The notes beneath the pieces were generated by a model. The model made no database searches. It worked only from the letters and a program-made list of their open reading frames with translations, and had not been told where the DNA came from. From Oryzias latipes (lineage: Eukaryota; Chordata; Actinopteri; Beloniformes; Adrianichthyidae), in the NCBI RefSeq assembly GCF_002234675.1, contig NC_019859.2:1069740-1133739 (forward strand): 64,000 nucleotides of DNA. The letters are read 5' to 3'. Shown here piece after piece: positions 40,369-54,100 of this stretch. A program made the translations under genes and the position numbers. The first letter of the stretch is position 1, and each line of letters starts with the position of its first letter.

Positions 40369-42141
40369 GAGCAGCTTGCAGCACAGAGGGACTCACATGG
40401 ATCTGTACAGCAAACATCAGCCGTCCACGCGGCGCCCACAGAAACCAACGCCACGGTTTGCATGAAAACGCCCTGGAGGCCCGATTGGTTCTGGAAAACC
40501 CACACGTCAGTTGGTTCTGCTGGAGTTCTGATTGTTCAGGAATAGAAATACAAACCCAGCTCATTTCAGGCCCAACAAAGAGGCAAGCACCCCCCCCCCA
40601 ATCATCAACGGCCAACAACAATGGAGGAACTTCTGTGGTTCTGGTTCTTAAGACATGAAGGCGTCGTTTTTTCCTCTTGTCTGCTGTTCTTGAATGCCTC
40701 ATCGTCCTCGCCACGCTTTGATTTGACTAATTCTATTCACATTTTTATCAAACATCTGATGCTGTGCTGTTATTTTGAAAGTATTCATTTGGGGGGGCGT
40801 TTCCGTGCTTGGGGGGGGGGGGGGGGCTACAAGTAGTTCACATTTTGGAGCTGCACTGCTACCCTCGGACGCTTAGAGGCGGAGTCTCAGGAGACGAGCA
40901 ACAATCTTTCTAATCGGACGCCCGCACTGAGACGGATTAGAGTTGCTACGGCAACGCGATAGAAGGGGAGGGGTCAGCGATGGAGGGAGAAATGTTCAAA
41001 ACAGTTTTATGAGCACAAACGGAAACCGTCTCACTTTCACAATAAAACACAGATTTTCATAATAAAAGCAGGGGTTTGCAGTCAAACCACGTGTCTGATT
41101 TTAGAATCAAGTTCAAAAAGTTGTAAACATGAGAGGAACGCAGGAGGAAGGGTTTGTCCCGTTCAAATGTTTCTGAGTGTCTTCATCTGGTTCCTCCGTT
41201 TGGATCAGAACCAGCAGCTCTGGAACAGACTTCCTTCTTCAGGAGGTTTTGGCTGAAGCAAGTCTTCCAGCTCCTACAGCAGCTAAACAGACACCGACCA
41301 CCACACTACCACCACCGTGTTTGAGGAGCCAGGTGTCTGTCAGCTGATCGGTTCTTCTAAAACTCTGTGGTGAAACTTGGTTCTGAAGTTCCAAACGCGG
41401 TTCCTTCAATCAAACCCGACCCGGGTCTGACATCAGAAACATTTCAAGGAGACAAACCTGCAAAGCCTCCTTCCTCTCCAGCAGCTGGTCAGGAAGTGGA
41501 TTTTCATTCACCGGAGGAAAACCTGAACAGGCGAAAATTATCTCCGTTTTGAATGTTTGGATTGAAAAATCTTTAAAAAGCAAGATTCAATCCCAGAAGT
41601 TAAAAAAAAAACAGACTTCCACTTATCCAGGACCCAGTTTGGTAGAAAAGTCTGGCATTGGATGGTTTCCATGGTGACGGGGGATGTGGATCTGGGCATG
41701 CTCTGTGAGAACATCACTTAAAAAACAAACATTTAGAAATCCCGCCGTCGTCCTGTACAAACACGGAGTCACGGAGGCCCAGGAACAAGGAGGGAGGTTC
41801 CAGGGGTCCGGGTCCCCCATCAGGGGAGGAGTCAGGCTGCTGTCAGGGGGGAAGCGCCCCCGTGACCCGATGCCGGGAACCGGCAGCTGCAGCCGTGGAC
41901 TCAAGGTGGAGGATCTGGACAAGAAGGTGAGAGCTTTGAAAAGAAATCCTGTTTTCTGTGGCGGAGCTGCTCCGGCCCCGGCAGGAGGGGGCTGCTGCTC
42001 CATGCGGGAGTCCGAAAGTCCAGGAAGTCTGAAAGCCCAGGACGTCCGAAAGCCCAGGACGTCCCAGCTGTACAGGAAGTCTGTTCCTCTCCGCAGAGAT
42101 CTGGGATGGGAGGAGGCGGAGCCTCAGCGCTCTTTTACCTG

Positions 42142-45100
42142 TCATACAGAAATCTCGTAGGTAGTTCCCCCAACGCCCGTCACTTTCTTCACACTGCCCC
42201 CTTGAGGTTTGTGGGCGGGGCTTGGATGAGAAGGGGAGGAGGGGGTGGAGCAGGAGAAGGGCTGGCCCCCATTGGTCCGTTTCAGCTCATCCCTGTGGGG
42301 AGGAGGGAGAGAGGAGCGTTGAGTTTCTGGTAGAACCCGTCCGGTTCTGCGATATAAGTTCCTGTTAGAGAAAAACAGACTGAACTGGATGAAGCAGAAT
42401 CACCGTTAAAGTTTTCTTTACATGGAATTCTGGTCACTAAAATAAGCGATGACCTCGTCAGGCTTTTATGGTCCAGATCTGATACTTATGAGATGCATAA
42501 AAAACTAAAAAAGATGAAAGTCTTTTTAGGCTCTGTTTGCGTTTGGACAAACCAGCAGAGACACTGATGAACCTTTATGGAAACAGTTATTGGTCCCAAA
42601 AGTCAGAATCTGGGAAGATCTTTACCAAACTGGTTCTGTTACTCTAGAACTAGAGCCAAATTCTGCTGCGTTGTACGGCGGTAAAACATGGCGGTCTGTT
42701 GGTGATGTCACTAGTGCACTAATGATCTGGAACAATAAGCTTCAAATATTCAGCACTGATCATAAAAATGAGACCAAAATCTGATTCCCGATCAGATCAC
42801 AACTTCCCTAAATAAAATGAAACATTTAAATGATAAAGTTTTTCAAAATAAGAGTCGTCTTTAGTGGAAATAAAAGTGAATCATTTCCTACTAAACTGAA
42901 ATCTGCATGTTTGATTCTAAATCATCTCAAAAACAAAAAAAGCTTTAGGAAAACTCCTTTATGGACGTCTTCCGCTATAGGCTGTCAATCATTTAGTGTA
43001 GATATTATTTTGTCTTTAGGCAAATGCTTCCACATTAATTTAAGTTTCATAAATATTCTCATCAAAGAATAAATTTCATTAAAAAAATCAAAAGTTTCCT
43101 AAATAGCCTAATAATCAATTAATTCAAACTGTTTAAATATTTCACATAAAAGTTTAAAGTGTGATTAACACGTGAACGCATTAACGTCCACATCCCCGTC
43201 AATAATTTAAATCATTATTATCAGACTGATTTAAACTTTATGTAAAATATCAAATAAGATAATCATAAATAAATTCTGCTGTATCCTCCAAGTTTCAGTA
43301 TATAGAATCTCACAGATCAGAAACAAGAAAAACTGTCTGCTAGAAGAAAGATTTCTGCTAAAAACATTTTCTAAAACATCTCATCCATAAATCTGCCAAA
43401 AGACAGAAACTATAAAAAGTGTCTGCCAGATAAAAAAACTTCTGCCAGAAGAAATAATGTCTGCTAAAGGAAAAAAACATCTCATAGGAGAAAAACATGA
43501 CATGACTAGCAGAAAGATAAATCCTGTAAAAGATTTTCTTTGTTCTGTTTGCTATGAAATAAGAAAAACACACAAATTTAAACTAAACAGAGAATCCAGA
43601 AGGAGGCGGAGCCTCACTGCTGATGATTCATGACTCGTCATTTTCTACACCTCTGAGCCTCCCGCAGCACTCTGAAATGCCAACTGCTTTTCTGCCTGGG
43701 GGGCTGTGTCTGGTCTAAGGAACCCTGGGGGGGTGAGGCTGGTCTGAGTCAGTCTCAGCCTCATCCTCAGTCAGGACGTTTGACAGAAACACAGAAGCAA
43801 AAACAGAAGAGGAGCAGAGAAGGAGAAACTCACAGAATCTGGCAGTGAGAGGAGGAGAGAAGGGGGGCAGAAGAGGAGCAGGAGGAGGCAGTCAGGCAGT
43901 TGGATGTTCGGGCAGGTGGGCGGGTTCAAACCCATTGTCCTGGCCGAAGGGGGAGGTCATACTCACTTTGGCGCTTGGACCGCTCCTCCTCCCATCCCTC
44001 CTCCTCCTCCTGCCCCCGCTGCGTTGGCCCCCGCCGACGCCGACGCCTTGCGAACCAGCCGGTACTGCATTTCGGCGGCGGCGGCGCTCGAGTAAGACAG
44101 CGACTTGCCGAGGGGCGGGGGGTGTGGGGTGTGCAAGGACTGGATTGTGTTGGTGGACCCCAGCGGGGTGTCTGTGGAGCGGGTGCGGTACGGGTAGTGG
44201 TGGTGGGGCGGGGCATGAGGAGCGGCGAAGCGTGGGGGGCGGGAGGTGGAGTGGTGGTGGTGGGAGTGGTGGTGGTGGTGGTGATGATGGTGGTGGTGAT
44301 GGTGGGGGCCAGGCTGAGATAGTGGGGCGGAGCTCTGAAGGCCAGGTGGGAGGTCAGCCAGCAGCCGCTCCCTCTCTGGTGGGGGAGGGGGGGAGGAGGA
44401 CGTGGAGGAGGAGGAGCGGTGGAGGAAGGGGTGGTGGTGGTGTGAGGAGCGGTGGTGGTGGTGATGGGGAGACTGGGAGGCCTGCAGGTCCGCCTCCCTC
44501 TGCTGCAACAGGAGGGGGGGGTTGAAGCCGCCTCCCACTGCTGTACAGGGTTTCCCAGAGGAGAGCTCAGGGGCAGCGGTGACCCCCACTTTGTTGAGAT
44601 CCTCGCCCCCCACCAGTAAGTTGTCGTAGGACAGACTCCCGTTGCGGTGGGGCGACGGCGTCTGATTGGCTAGACTTTTGAAGCTGGCTGTGGTTGCCTC
44701 GGAGATGTGGGCGGTGCCTGTTGAAGTGTGGGCGGAGCTGGAGGACCGTCCAGAGAGCACGCTGGCGTCAGAGAAGGACGGGTACGAGCGCCCGCCCAGG
44801 GAGTAGCCAGGTATGCCCCCGCCTCCCGATTCCCGCCCCCCCTCTCTCCTGTCGGCGCCGGCCCCCCCTCCCACTCTGTCGGTGGGGGCCTCCCTCCGGT
44901 CCAGGCTGGGCTGCGAGCGGAAACCGGGCTGCTGGCTGGCCTGGAGAAGGGAGGAGGTGGAGGAGGAGGAGTCCCTGGCACTGCCGGTGCTCTCCCCCCG
45001 ACTCAGCTGGAGGGGGCGACAGAGGGGGGAGAAGAGGGGAGGATAGGAGAGGCTGAGCCAACAGGAGCAAAGAGAAAGACCCCACAGCCCCCCCTTTGTG

Positions 45101-48100
45101 TTCTCAACGACATAACATCCTAAACACTAAATGACAAAACTAGGAATTCTGGGAAAATCGGTCCAAAACAGAAAGGTCAAATGAGGTCAGAGGTTCTGGA
45201 AGAACTTTTGCATAAAAAGTCGTCAAATCCCGAAACATCGGCAGAACATCAAAGAGATGGCTTCTGCCCCCCCGACCTGTTAGGCCAGGTGAGATGTTCA
45301 CCTGATGCTGTCGACTGTATCTGAGAACTGGACTGAGCGACTCCGCCCCCCTGGCGTTCCAAACAGGAAGTGCCCGCCAAAACAGAGAAATAAACGACCG
45401 TTATTCGGCCCTTCTTTTGGTCAGAAGAACCGTTCTGCTGGCCGCCTAAACGTTTGACCGCGGAAGGGGTGTGGCCTTCCAGCACGCTTACTCCTGATTG
45501 GAGAGAGAGGTTGCCATAGAAACAGTGACTTGGGTTGGAGCTGGAACAGAACCGTTCTGGTGGGTCCAGTTCTCCGATACAGTCGGTTCTGGGACACCGT
45601 CCAGCTCCCAGAACCGACATGCAGAACCTTCAGCTATCGTCTCCGCTGACGTTACCTCCTCACATCTGCCACAGATGAGGCCCTTGGGCCGCAGAACCCA
45701 CATGCTGCTTTGGAAAATGCCCCCCGTGTGGACAGCAGGACAGGGAGGGGGGCAAGAAGGGCAAATAACGGGGGTGGGGGGTTCTAATAGGTGTAGGGAG
45801 ACCTACAGACTCACTGGACAACGGGGGCAGAGAGGCTGAGGGATCTAGACCAGACACAGCTCTGGATTTGAGCAGATGCCTCTGAACTCAGTCGAGGTTC
45901 TGGGTCGGGTCCAGATCATGGGGGGAGGGGTGTTAGGAAACATAGCTGAGCCTAGGCAGGGGGGGGAATGCTTCCAGAACACTTACTGAAACTGATCAAC
46001 AGTAAGCCACTGAGAACCCAAAAGGAAAGCAAAAGAAAACGGGTCATTAGAACGCAGTGGCTGAAGAAACTGATCAGAACCGGGAGCGCCGCGGACGCTG
46101 CGCTGAGGGCCGCTTTACCTGGTTGGCGTACGCGTGCGTGAGCGCGGTGTGGTTCTTCCCCGGGCTGTAGCTGGGCCTGTACTTGTACATGGTCGGGGTG
46201 GGCGGGGCTTTGTTCAGCAGGCTGCACTCTGCAGGAAGGGGGCGATAAACCGCAGCACGATCACACACGGACACCAACGAGACCAAACATTTTCATGACA
46301 AGGAAACACCAAGAATAGAAACTGGTTTCAGGGTTTTGTTGGTGGATCTGCTTCCAGCTGAAGTCAGGGCTCCAGACTAACTTTTTTCACTAGGAGCACT
46401 GTGGCCCCTAACTGAAAATTTTAGTGGCACAACCAGAAAATTTAGGGGCGCATACCGTAAATCAACATGCTAACCAAATCTACTCATTTCCACTGTATTA
46501 CTAATAAATACTTTAATAATAGATGCAGAAATTACAATGTGCTGTTTCAAATTCAGTGTCACATTTTATTCTTCACTTTTGAAGATGCAACAAGAAGGTA
46601 AACTGACATCAGCATCGCTGTCATGACTGACTGTCATGAATAGTAAAGAAAACAGAACTGATCTTGGTGAGACCAAATAGGTGCAGCCAAGATGCACAAT
46701 AAGCGTGTTTGAGATCACCCAGGTGAACTCAACGCTGCGCAGATCACCTGGTGTGAGATATATATTTTTGTTTTTGCTCCAACATTAACTGTCAATCATC
46801 ACAAAAATATCGCGAGAAAGGGGTGGGAGCAAGGGGCAAACCTACCCGGACACAGCTGGAAACTGAACTGACTGAAAGCTGCCCTACAGACTACAAAACA
46901 ATGCATTATGGGACATGTGTCCTGATGGTTTTCGTAGTGGAGTGATTAATTAAAATAATTTAAAATACCAATTCATTAAAAAAGGCTACATACATCACAA
47001 AATATTAAAATAATCATAAAATATATAATAACACAGATCATACTAAGGGGGAGAAGAATATTAAAACTAAATTGAATGTTAAGGACAACTCCAACTTCCT
47101 GTTCCCCTTCAGTCTTGCTGCAGATTCGCGTTCATCTCACAGCCCCCCCGCCTGGTCTCCCCAACGATCCAGGCGAGGTGCCGGTTCATCTCAAACACGT
47201 CTATCGTTGCATTTTCCCCACGTATTTTCAGTGTGTCTAAAACTAATGTTGTTTTTGCTCGAGCGTGTTTAAAGTTCAAGCCCCGTTAGCTGTCACGCAT
47301 GTAGGTGTGGGACATTTATTCTCCTCAGCTGACCCGACTCCCGCGGGAGCGGTGTGCTGCCGTAACCCGTTTGATGCGCCGCCGTAACCGAAACCCTAAA
47401 CCTTCCTCCGGTTCTGTGCGGCCCAGAGAAAAGTTCAGCACGGACTGCATGTATGTAGAAAATTACGAGCGACTAAATACGTTCTAAAGGAAAGTAAGGA
47501 ACTCCTTAATGTGGTCCGGGGAGGGAGGGGGCTGTCAGGTTTCCTGCTTTCAAGCCCGGTCATTGTCCCGCCCCCAAGAGTCATATACCCCACTGTGATT
47601 GGTTACTTTGTCAGCTCCGCGCACGACAATGTAAAAGTGTCATTCATACAAACTGGCGGGCTGCAGTAACATTAAACCTTCATATTAAGGCGGGGACCGC
47701 AAAATATCTTGGGGGCCGCAAATAGCTTGCGGGCCGCGAGTTTGAGACCCCTGCTGTACACTCTGGCACTGGTACACTAGCCGCAGGTCGGAAGAACGAA
47801 TCAATAGTTCGCTTACCCATAGTTCAGACGCACATATCAGGTTGTGATATTTGTCTCCGTTTCCTTCCCACAGATGTTTACGCGCACTCGATTATCTCTA
47901 GGCCCCTCCCCCTCCACGCATTTTAGCCACTCACAGTGGCTTTCCCTATTCTTCTCACACGCAGTGGCCGCCTCACACACAGGCATCACGCGAGTGTGTA
48001 CGTGCTCGCGTTTCATGAGTATGTGCGCGAGTATGTGTCTGCCTGCGTCCGTGTGCGCTTGCGTCGCATTGATTATTTCATTGATCATTGACTTGCCCCT

Positions 48101-51100
48101 TCCACGTTTAATGTTTAAAAAATACGAAGGGTGGGGGAGGCAAATTTACTGGTCGCGCATGTGCGACTGGATGTAAAATTCAGTCGCACACTCTCAAATT
48201 TTGGTCGCAAAATGCGAGCAATTGCTCGCAGTCTGGAGCCCTGGAAGTAATTAGATAACCGTCAAAATAAAACGTACAAAGACTTTCAAGCATGAATACA
48301 AGGTTTGGTTTGACATTTCTGTTTTCAAAACCATTTATTTGTCATGAACACGAAATTTCCCGTTAGATCACGGTCAAAAGTCCGTCACAGGTCACGGAGC
48401 ATGGATGCAACCCTGCACACATACCGACTAACACTAGATACAGTGGCGGTTTTTCTATGGGCAATGTGGGCGGTAGCCCAGGGCGCAATCTGGACGTTTT
48501 TTTCCTGTAGTTTTTCTAGACTAAACCAGGTAGCTCCTCCAATTGCGTCAACTTGCTGCTATTGTGACAATATGGGGGTGAGGGTGGGGGGGGGGGGTGG
48601 GGTGGGGGGCGTCCAGTGTTTCACCCAGGGCGCCAAACAAGCCAGGACCGCCTCTGACTAGATCAGAGGTGGGCACTGAGGGCCGCATTCCTGCATGTTT
48701 TCCAGCAAACCCTGCTCTGGCATGTTCTAATTGGCTGGACACACCTGAACCAGGTAATCAGCCATGAGTAGGGCAAGGATGTCTGGAAATCATGCAGACA
48801 CACCGGCCCTCGAGGCCTGGAATTGCCCACCCCTGGACTAGATAGAACATGAGGGAACAGAGACACCTGGGGGGCAATATGTCAATCATAAAGACCTATG
48901 GGTAAATCACATTCATCAAATGTAATCATCATGCTCGCCATAAATGATGATGTCACTTGATTGACATGCAGAACGGCCAGTGGGACATCCGTCTCTGGGG
49001 CTGCACGATATGAGGAAAACTCGCGATATGTGTGATTAATATTGCGATAACGATATAATTTGCGGTGTATAAACAAATATCAAACCAACCAAAAACATAA
49101 TTTCCATTTCAATGCAACAGTATAAAACAGTATAAAAGTTATACTCCAAATGACCCTCGTCAACATAGGAGGCAAACATCAAACATAAAAGGGCTCATTT
49201 GATTGATCAACAACGTAAACGGGTCCTTCCGATTGGTTAAATGCATAAAGGGATTTATTTCATTTATTCAATATTTCAAGCTGCCATGAGATGTTTTAGC
49301 ACATTTAACCCTTGTGCTATCTTAGATGACCCCCCCTTCCATTGAGGTGTTCTCCCTACCATGACAAAGGTGGATAAAGGTGGAAAATTTCATGTAATCC
49401 ATGGACACCAGTGAAGATCACAGATCAATGAAGAAAAAAGGTTCAGAGCACTGTCTAGTGGGTCTAGATGACCCCACTATCAATGTTAAAGTGCCTAGGA
49501 TAGCACAAGGGTTAAGGTAACCATTTATTGCGATTTTCGCCGTCTTTTGCGTTATGCATATTGCACAGCTTGATGTCGCGATAACGATAAATTTGCGGTA
49601 TATTGTGCAGGCCTATATGTCACGCATGATCGCACACGCAGCAGTTTCTGTTGTCGGGGCGCCGTGCGCCTCAGTGCCGTTGACAACTACAACCGCACAA
49701 GTCACGTTCACCGAACCGTTGAAGGAAAAATGACGGGAAGGTTTTATCGTGTTGTAATGTCACGTATTCATCTACATTTATCAAGTCAATTCCAAATCAG
49801 TTTTTCGTGATAAATCTGTGTGTTTGGTAACATAAATGAGCTTCAAAGGCGCTCGCTTGATGTGGATCATTCATGTCGCAGGAGTGATGTCATAAAGTAG
49901 AGACGGTGTAGTTTATTAAAGACACATTTAGGGGCGTGTAGATGAACTTCAGAGATGACAGGAAGTTGGGTTTTTGGATCATAGGGACGTTTTTGTTGGT
50001 TTCAAACCGGCGCTGTGGTCGGCTGCCGGTACGTTTGCTTTCCTGACAACTTTGTTTCTGACAGACTTGGACTTTTTTATTTTATTTACACCTAATAAAT
50101 GTACTGAGGGGCCTGCTGCTCCTTTTTTGGACTGTTTTCCACCTCCTCCTTCCACCTGAAACGGTCTGTGGGTATATTGTTTACAAGACCAGCTGTTGTC
50201 GCTTAGCAACAACAAAGCCGTAGAAGCGACCGGACATCCCTGTTATGAGTTTGATTCCTGTATTAACACGTTCATTCCTGAGCCCGTCACTCCCTCCTTC
50301 CCACAGCGCCTCCCCTCAGAGTCCAACACCCCTCAGAGGAGGAGGTACCTTCTGTGTTCTCCCTGGTGATTCCGGGGTAGCGCAGCTCCGGTTTGGGAGG
50401 AGGAGGAGGCTCAGCGTCACACGATTGGCTCTCCATCATCTCCAGACTGGACTTGGACTGGGAGGGACGAAGAGGACAGGGGGATGAGGAGCAGAACCGA
50501 CAACGGCCTTCTGGACCTGCTGACAGACCCGTCAGGCTCTGGAGGAGCACCGGGCCTCCCCTCACCCTGTGGAGGTCTCCCTGGATGCCGTTGTCCAGGA
50601 TCTTCGCCGCCAGCTGGGCCTCTGTCAGCTGCGGCCGCAAAAACGGCGGCTGCACGCTGACGTTCTGCGTGCATCGCTTCCTGCCCAGATACCTGCAGAG
50701 GAAGCGGGATAAAAAAACTCCCATGATGCAACACAGCTGAGCTTTTCTGCAGTCCACGGCAAAGTGAAGCTAGCAGGAGAGCAGGCGACACTTCAGAGGG
50801 GCGGGGCTGCAGCCAGGAGTCAGACGTGGAAACGCCAAGTTTACCTGGGCGCCAGTGAGCTGCAGAGCACATGAGACACGTTCTTCCAGCAGCCGTTGGT
50901 GAAAGGGTTGACTCCGCCCCTGAACTTCCCCGTCACCTGGACAGAAACAACCGGTTAGCGTTCCCGCCGCGCTGCAGCTGCCCCCGGCACGCCCTCCCAC
51001 GCACCTGCTCGTTGGTCGTCCTGCCCCGGGCCACCAGAACCACGTGGAAGCCGGTGAGGCCGGCCACCGGGATGAAGAACAGACCTGCAACGCACATCAC

Positions 51101-54100
51101 AGCCAGCCTGGGGGGGGGGGGTCAGGGGTCAAGGACCATGACAAAAACATGCAGCAGGTCGTCCGTCTGTCAAACATCTCAGCACCTCCCCTTAGGAGGA
51201 GCCACAGCAGATCATCCTCCTCATCCTCATCCTTCATCCATGAACCTCCTCTTTCCTGGCAGCTCCAACATGATCACTGCTCCTCCTCTCAACGTGTCCA
51301 AACGTCTGCTTTTCTGCACGGATCTCCAGAACATCTGTGTTCTGATGAAGATCCGATCCAACGAAAAGTACTAACACGCCACGCCGCATCCTGAGACGCC
51401 GTGACTGCGACCACGAGAAAAACCAACAAACGTTCAGCGGGAAGAGAAGATCGATTCAGGAACTGTGACGAAACCAGAAGCATGACCAGAATCTGCTCGC
51501 CCTCCCCGGAGAACCAGGGACGAAGACGGACCCGACAGCGGCACAGCAGAACCGTCTGAACAGAACCATCTCAGCAGAACCATTTAAACAGAACCATCTG
51601 AACAGAACCATCACAGCAGAACCATCTGAACAGAACCATCACAGCAGAACCATCTGAACAGAACCATTTAAGGTCATAGCAGTTTAACCTCATCTGTGTC
51701 CAGAACCTTCACCTCAGTGGAGTCCCACCGTTGTAGTTCTGGTCATACGGGCGCAGCGACCGCGGGTCGGCGCCTAAAGGATACGTGACGATGGCGTGCA
51801 GGCGGTCCACGCTCTGCCGATGGTAGAGGATGAAGAGCAGGCCGAAGCCGAACACGGCCATGATGTGAGCCGTCAGAGACAGGAGGAAGAGGAAGAAGTA
51901 GCGGTAGTTCCTCCTGCCGATGCAGTTGTTCACCCACGGACAGTGGTGGTCGAACTCCTGCAGGAGGAGGGAGGAGGAGGGAGGAGGGAGGAGGGAGGAG
52001 GGAGGAGGGAGAAGGAGGGAGGAGGAGGGAGGAGGGAGGAGGAGGGAGGAGGGAGAAGGAGGAGGAGGAGGAGCACAGGTGAAGCAGCCGTCTGAACATG
52101 AACGCTCCTTCCTGCCTCGTTCTTTCAGAGGATGGAGATCCCAGACATGTGGACATCCAGACTCTTTGGATCGGTCAGAAAAACCCACATTTATTAAGTT
52201 CTGACCCGTTACAGAACTGGGCTGAGAATCTTTGCTGATGCAGCAGGAAGTGGCGGTCTGTGGTTCATCATAAAGTGATGTCAGAAGCATCAGCTGCTGC
52301 AGGAAACGAACAGATCTCCGCCTGCTTTGCTCTGACCCGGAACGTTCGCCAGGAAGTCGGACGAGCAGCACGTGACGGGGGGGTTCCGTCCTGCTCTGTT
52401 TCTGATGTCATGCCCCGCCCACTGCTGCTACTGACGACATGAATCAGGCGTTTTCCGACAGACAGAACCGGACAGCCTCATGAAAACCAGACGCTCATTA
52501 TCTTGGGGGCGGAGCCTCTCCGGGGCGTGCATATGTAAACGCTCCAGGATTCTGCCGGCAGAGGTTTCTTCTGACAGATTCACACTTTAATATTATTAAT
52601 AAACCTGTGCCGCATCGTGTCTGAATGCTGAGAATAGAGCGCCCCCTGGAGGCCAGGACACTTTTAGAGGACCTTTTGTTTCTTTTGACGTAAATTATTC
52701 AAGTTAATCAAGACCTGATGTCCGTCTGTTTTTACAAAGTTCAGCAAAAGCAGAGGTTTGGGTTAAAGGACGGGACCGGCTGGTTTAGGGTCGGTTCCAC
52801 GGCCTCCTGAGCTTTTGATGAGCTGTGGTTTATCTGGACCTGAACGATGCCTTCAGGGTCTGTGCGACAGACGTGCGCTTAAGGCAGAGCATGCATCAAA
52901 TTCCTGGAAATGTTTTCTTTGTCGTTTTTAAATCTTTTGAGTCCTGAGCTCCACCAGCTGCTGAACCTCTGAGGAGCAAACAAAGACCAAACACAGACTT
53001 TTTTGTGTTGGAACTTTTAAAAGAAAAAAGCTCATCCTTTGAGCAAAAGACGATAAATCTGAATCAAAATCTTCAATTAGAACCAGGATTTCAGTGATTT
53101 GACTCGACTCATTCATAGACACTGAGAACGCTGCAGAACCTCAGCTGGAACCAGTTCAAAAGCTGCTGAGGGGCGTGGCTTCCTGTGAAACGAGGGCGGG
53201 CTGAGTGAGGACACACCTCCACGCAGTTGTCGCACACGGAGCAGTGGGAGCAGCGCGGCGGGCGGTAGAAGCGGCAGGTGGAGCACCACTTCATCCGGAC
53301 CTGAATCCCCCGGATCTCCACGGTTTTGTACAGCGGCGCGCGGAAGTCGTCCTCCTTGTCTTCGTCCTCCTCAGCTGCACACAAACACACACCCACGTTT
53401 GGCGGGCCCTCTCTGAATGTCGCGGCGCTCTTGGGCTGCACTCACCTCTTGGGAAGATCCCAGGGTCCATGAATGTGGCCATGCAGAAGTTAGCCAGCAC
53501 GAACAGGAAGATGACTCCATTGTAGACGGGCACGGCGACGGAGAAACGCTCGGTAAGCCAGGGACACCTGCAACAGCAACCAGAGCGCCATGACACGCTG
53601 AGGTCACGCAGAGTCACCAACATCAGAGCACCGCACATCTGGACAAGCTTTAACCCTCAGGACGCATGAATGGAGGATATTTCTAAAAAAATGGCCCCAT
53701 TTCTCTGATCCCAGTTAAAACTACAGATGTGAAGAAATTCTGCCAGGAAAAACCCAGATGAGGATCCTGTCAGCACCAAGCAGAACCAAACAGAACCAGC
53801 ATCCATGAGCTTCACAGAACTTCAAGCTGCTTCGCTGGATCTTTGTCTTTTAGTCACCAAATGATCAGAGATTAAACATCTTCATCCAGAGTCTTCCTCA
53901 GAGGTTGAAGGTGGAGCCACGCGTTTCTGCTGGCAGAATCCTCTGACTCTGCAGACAAACCTGATCACTGATCGATCCATCATCAATGCCTCTGATCAGG
54001 AAAGAGTCCCTAAACTGCTGCAGACCGTCTGTCCCATCGACTGTATCACAGACCTGGACTGAGTGATGTCAGCCTGCTTCTGGCTCCAACCAGATGAAGT

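Noticed and set aside
43845-44525. 226-codon plus-strand Gly/Arg-rich frame
   Set aside because: Antisense of the zdhhc5 tail exon, caused by its His-codon runs.
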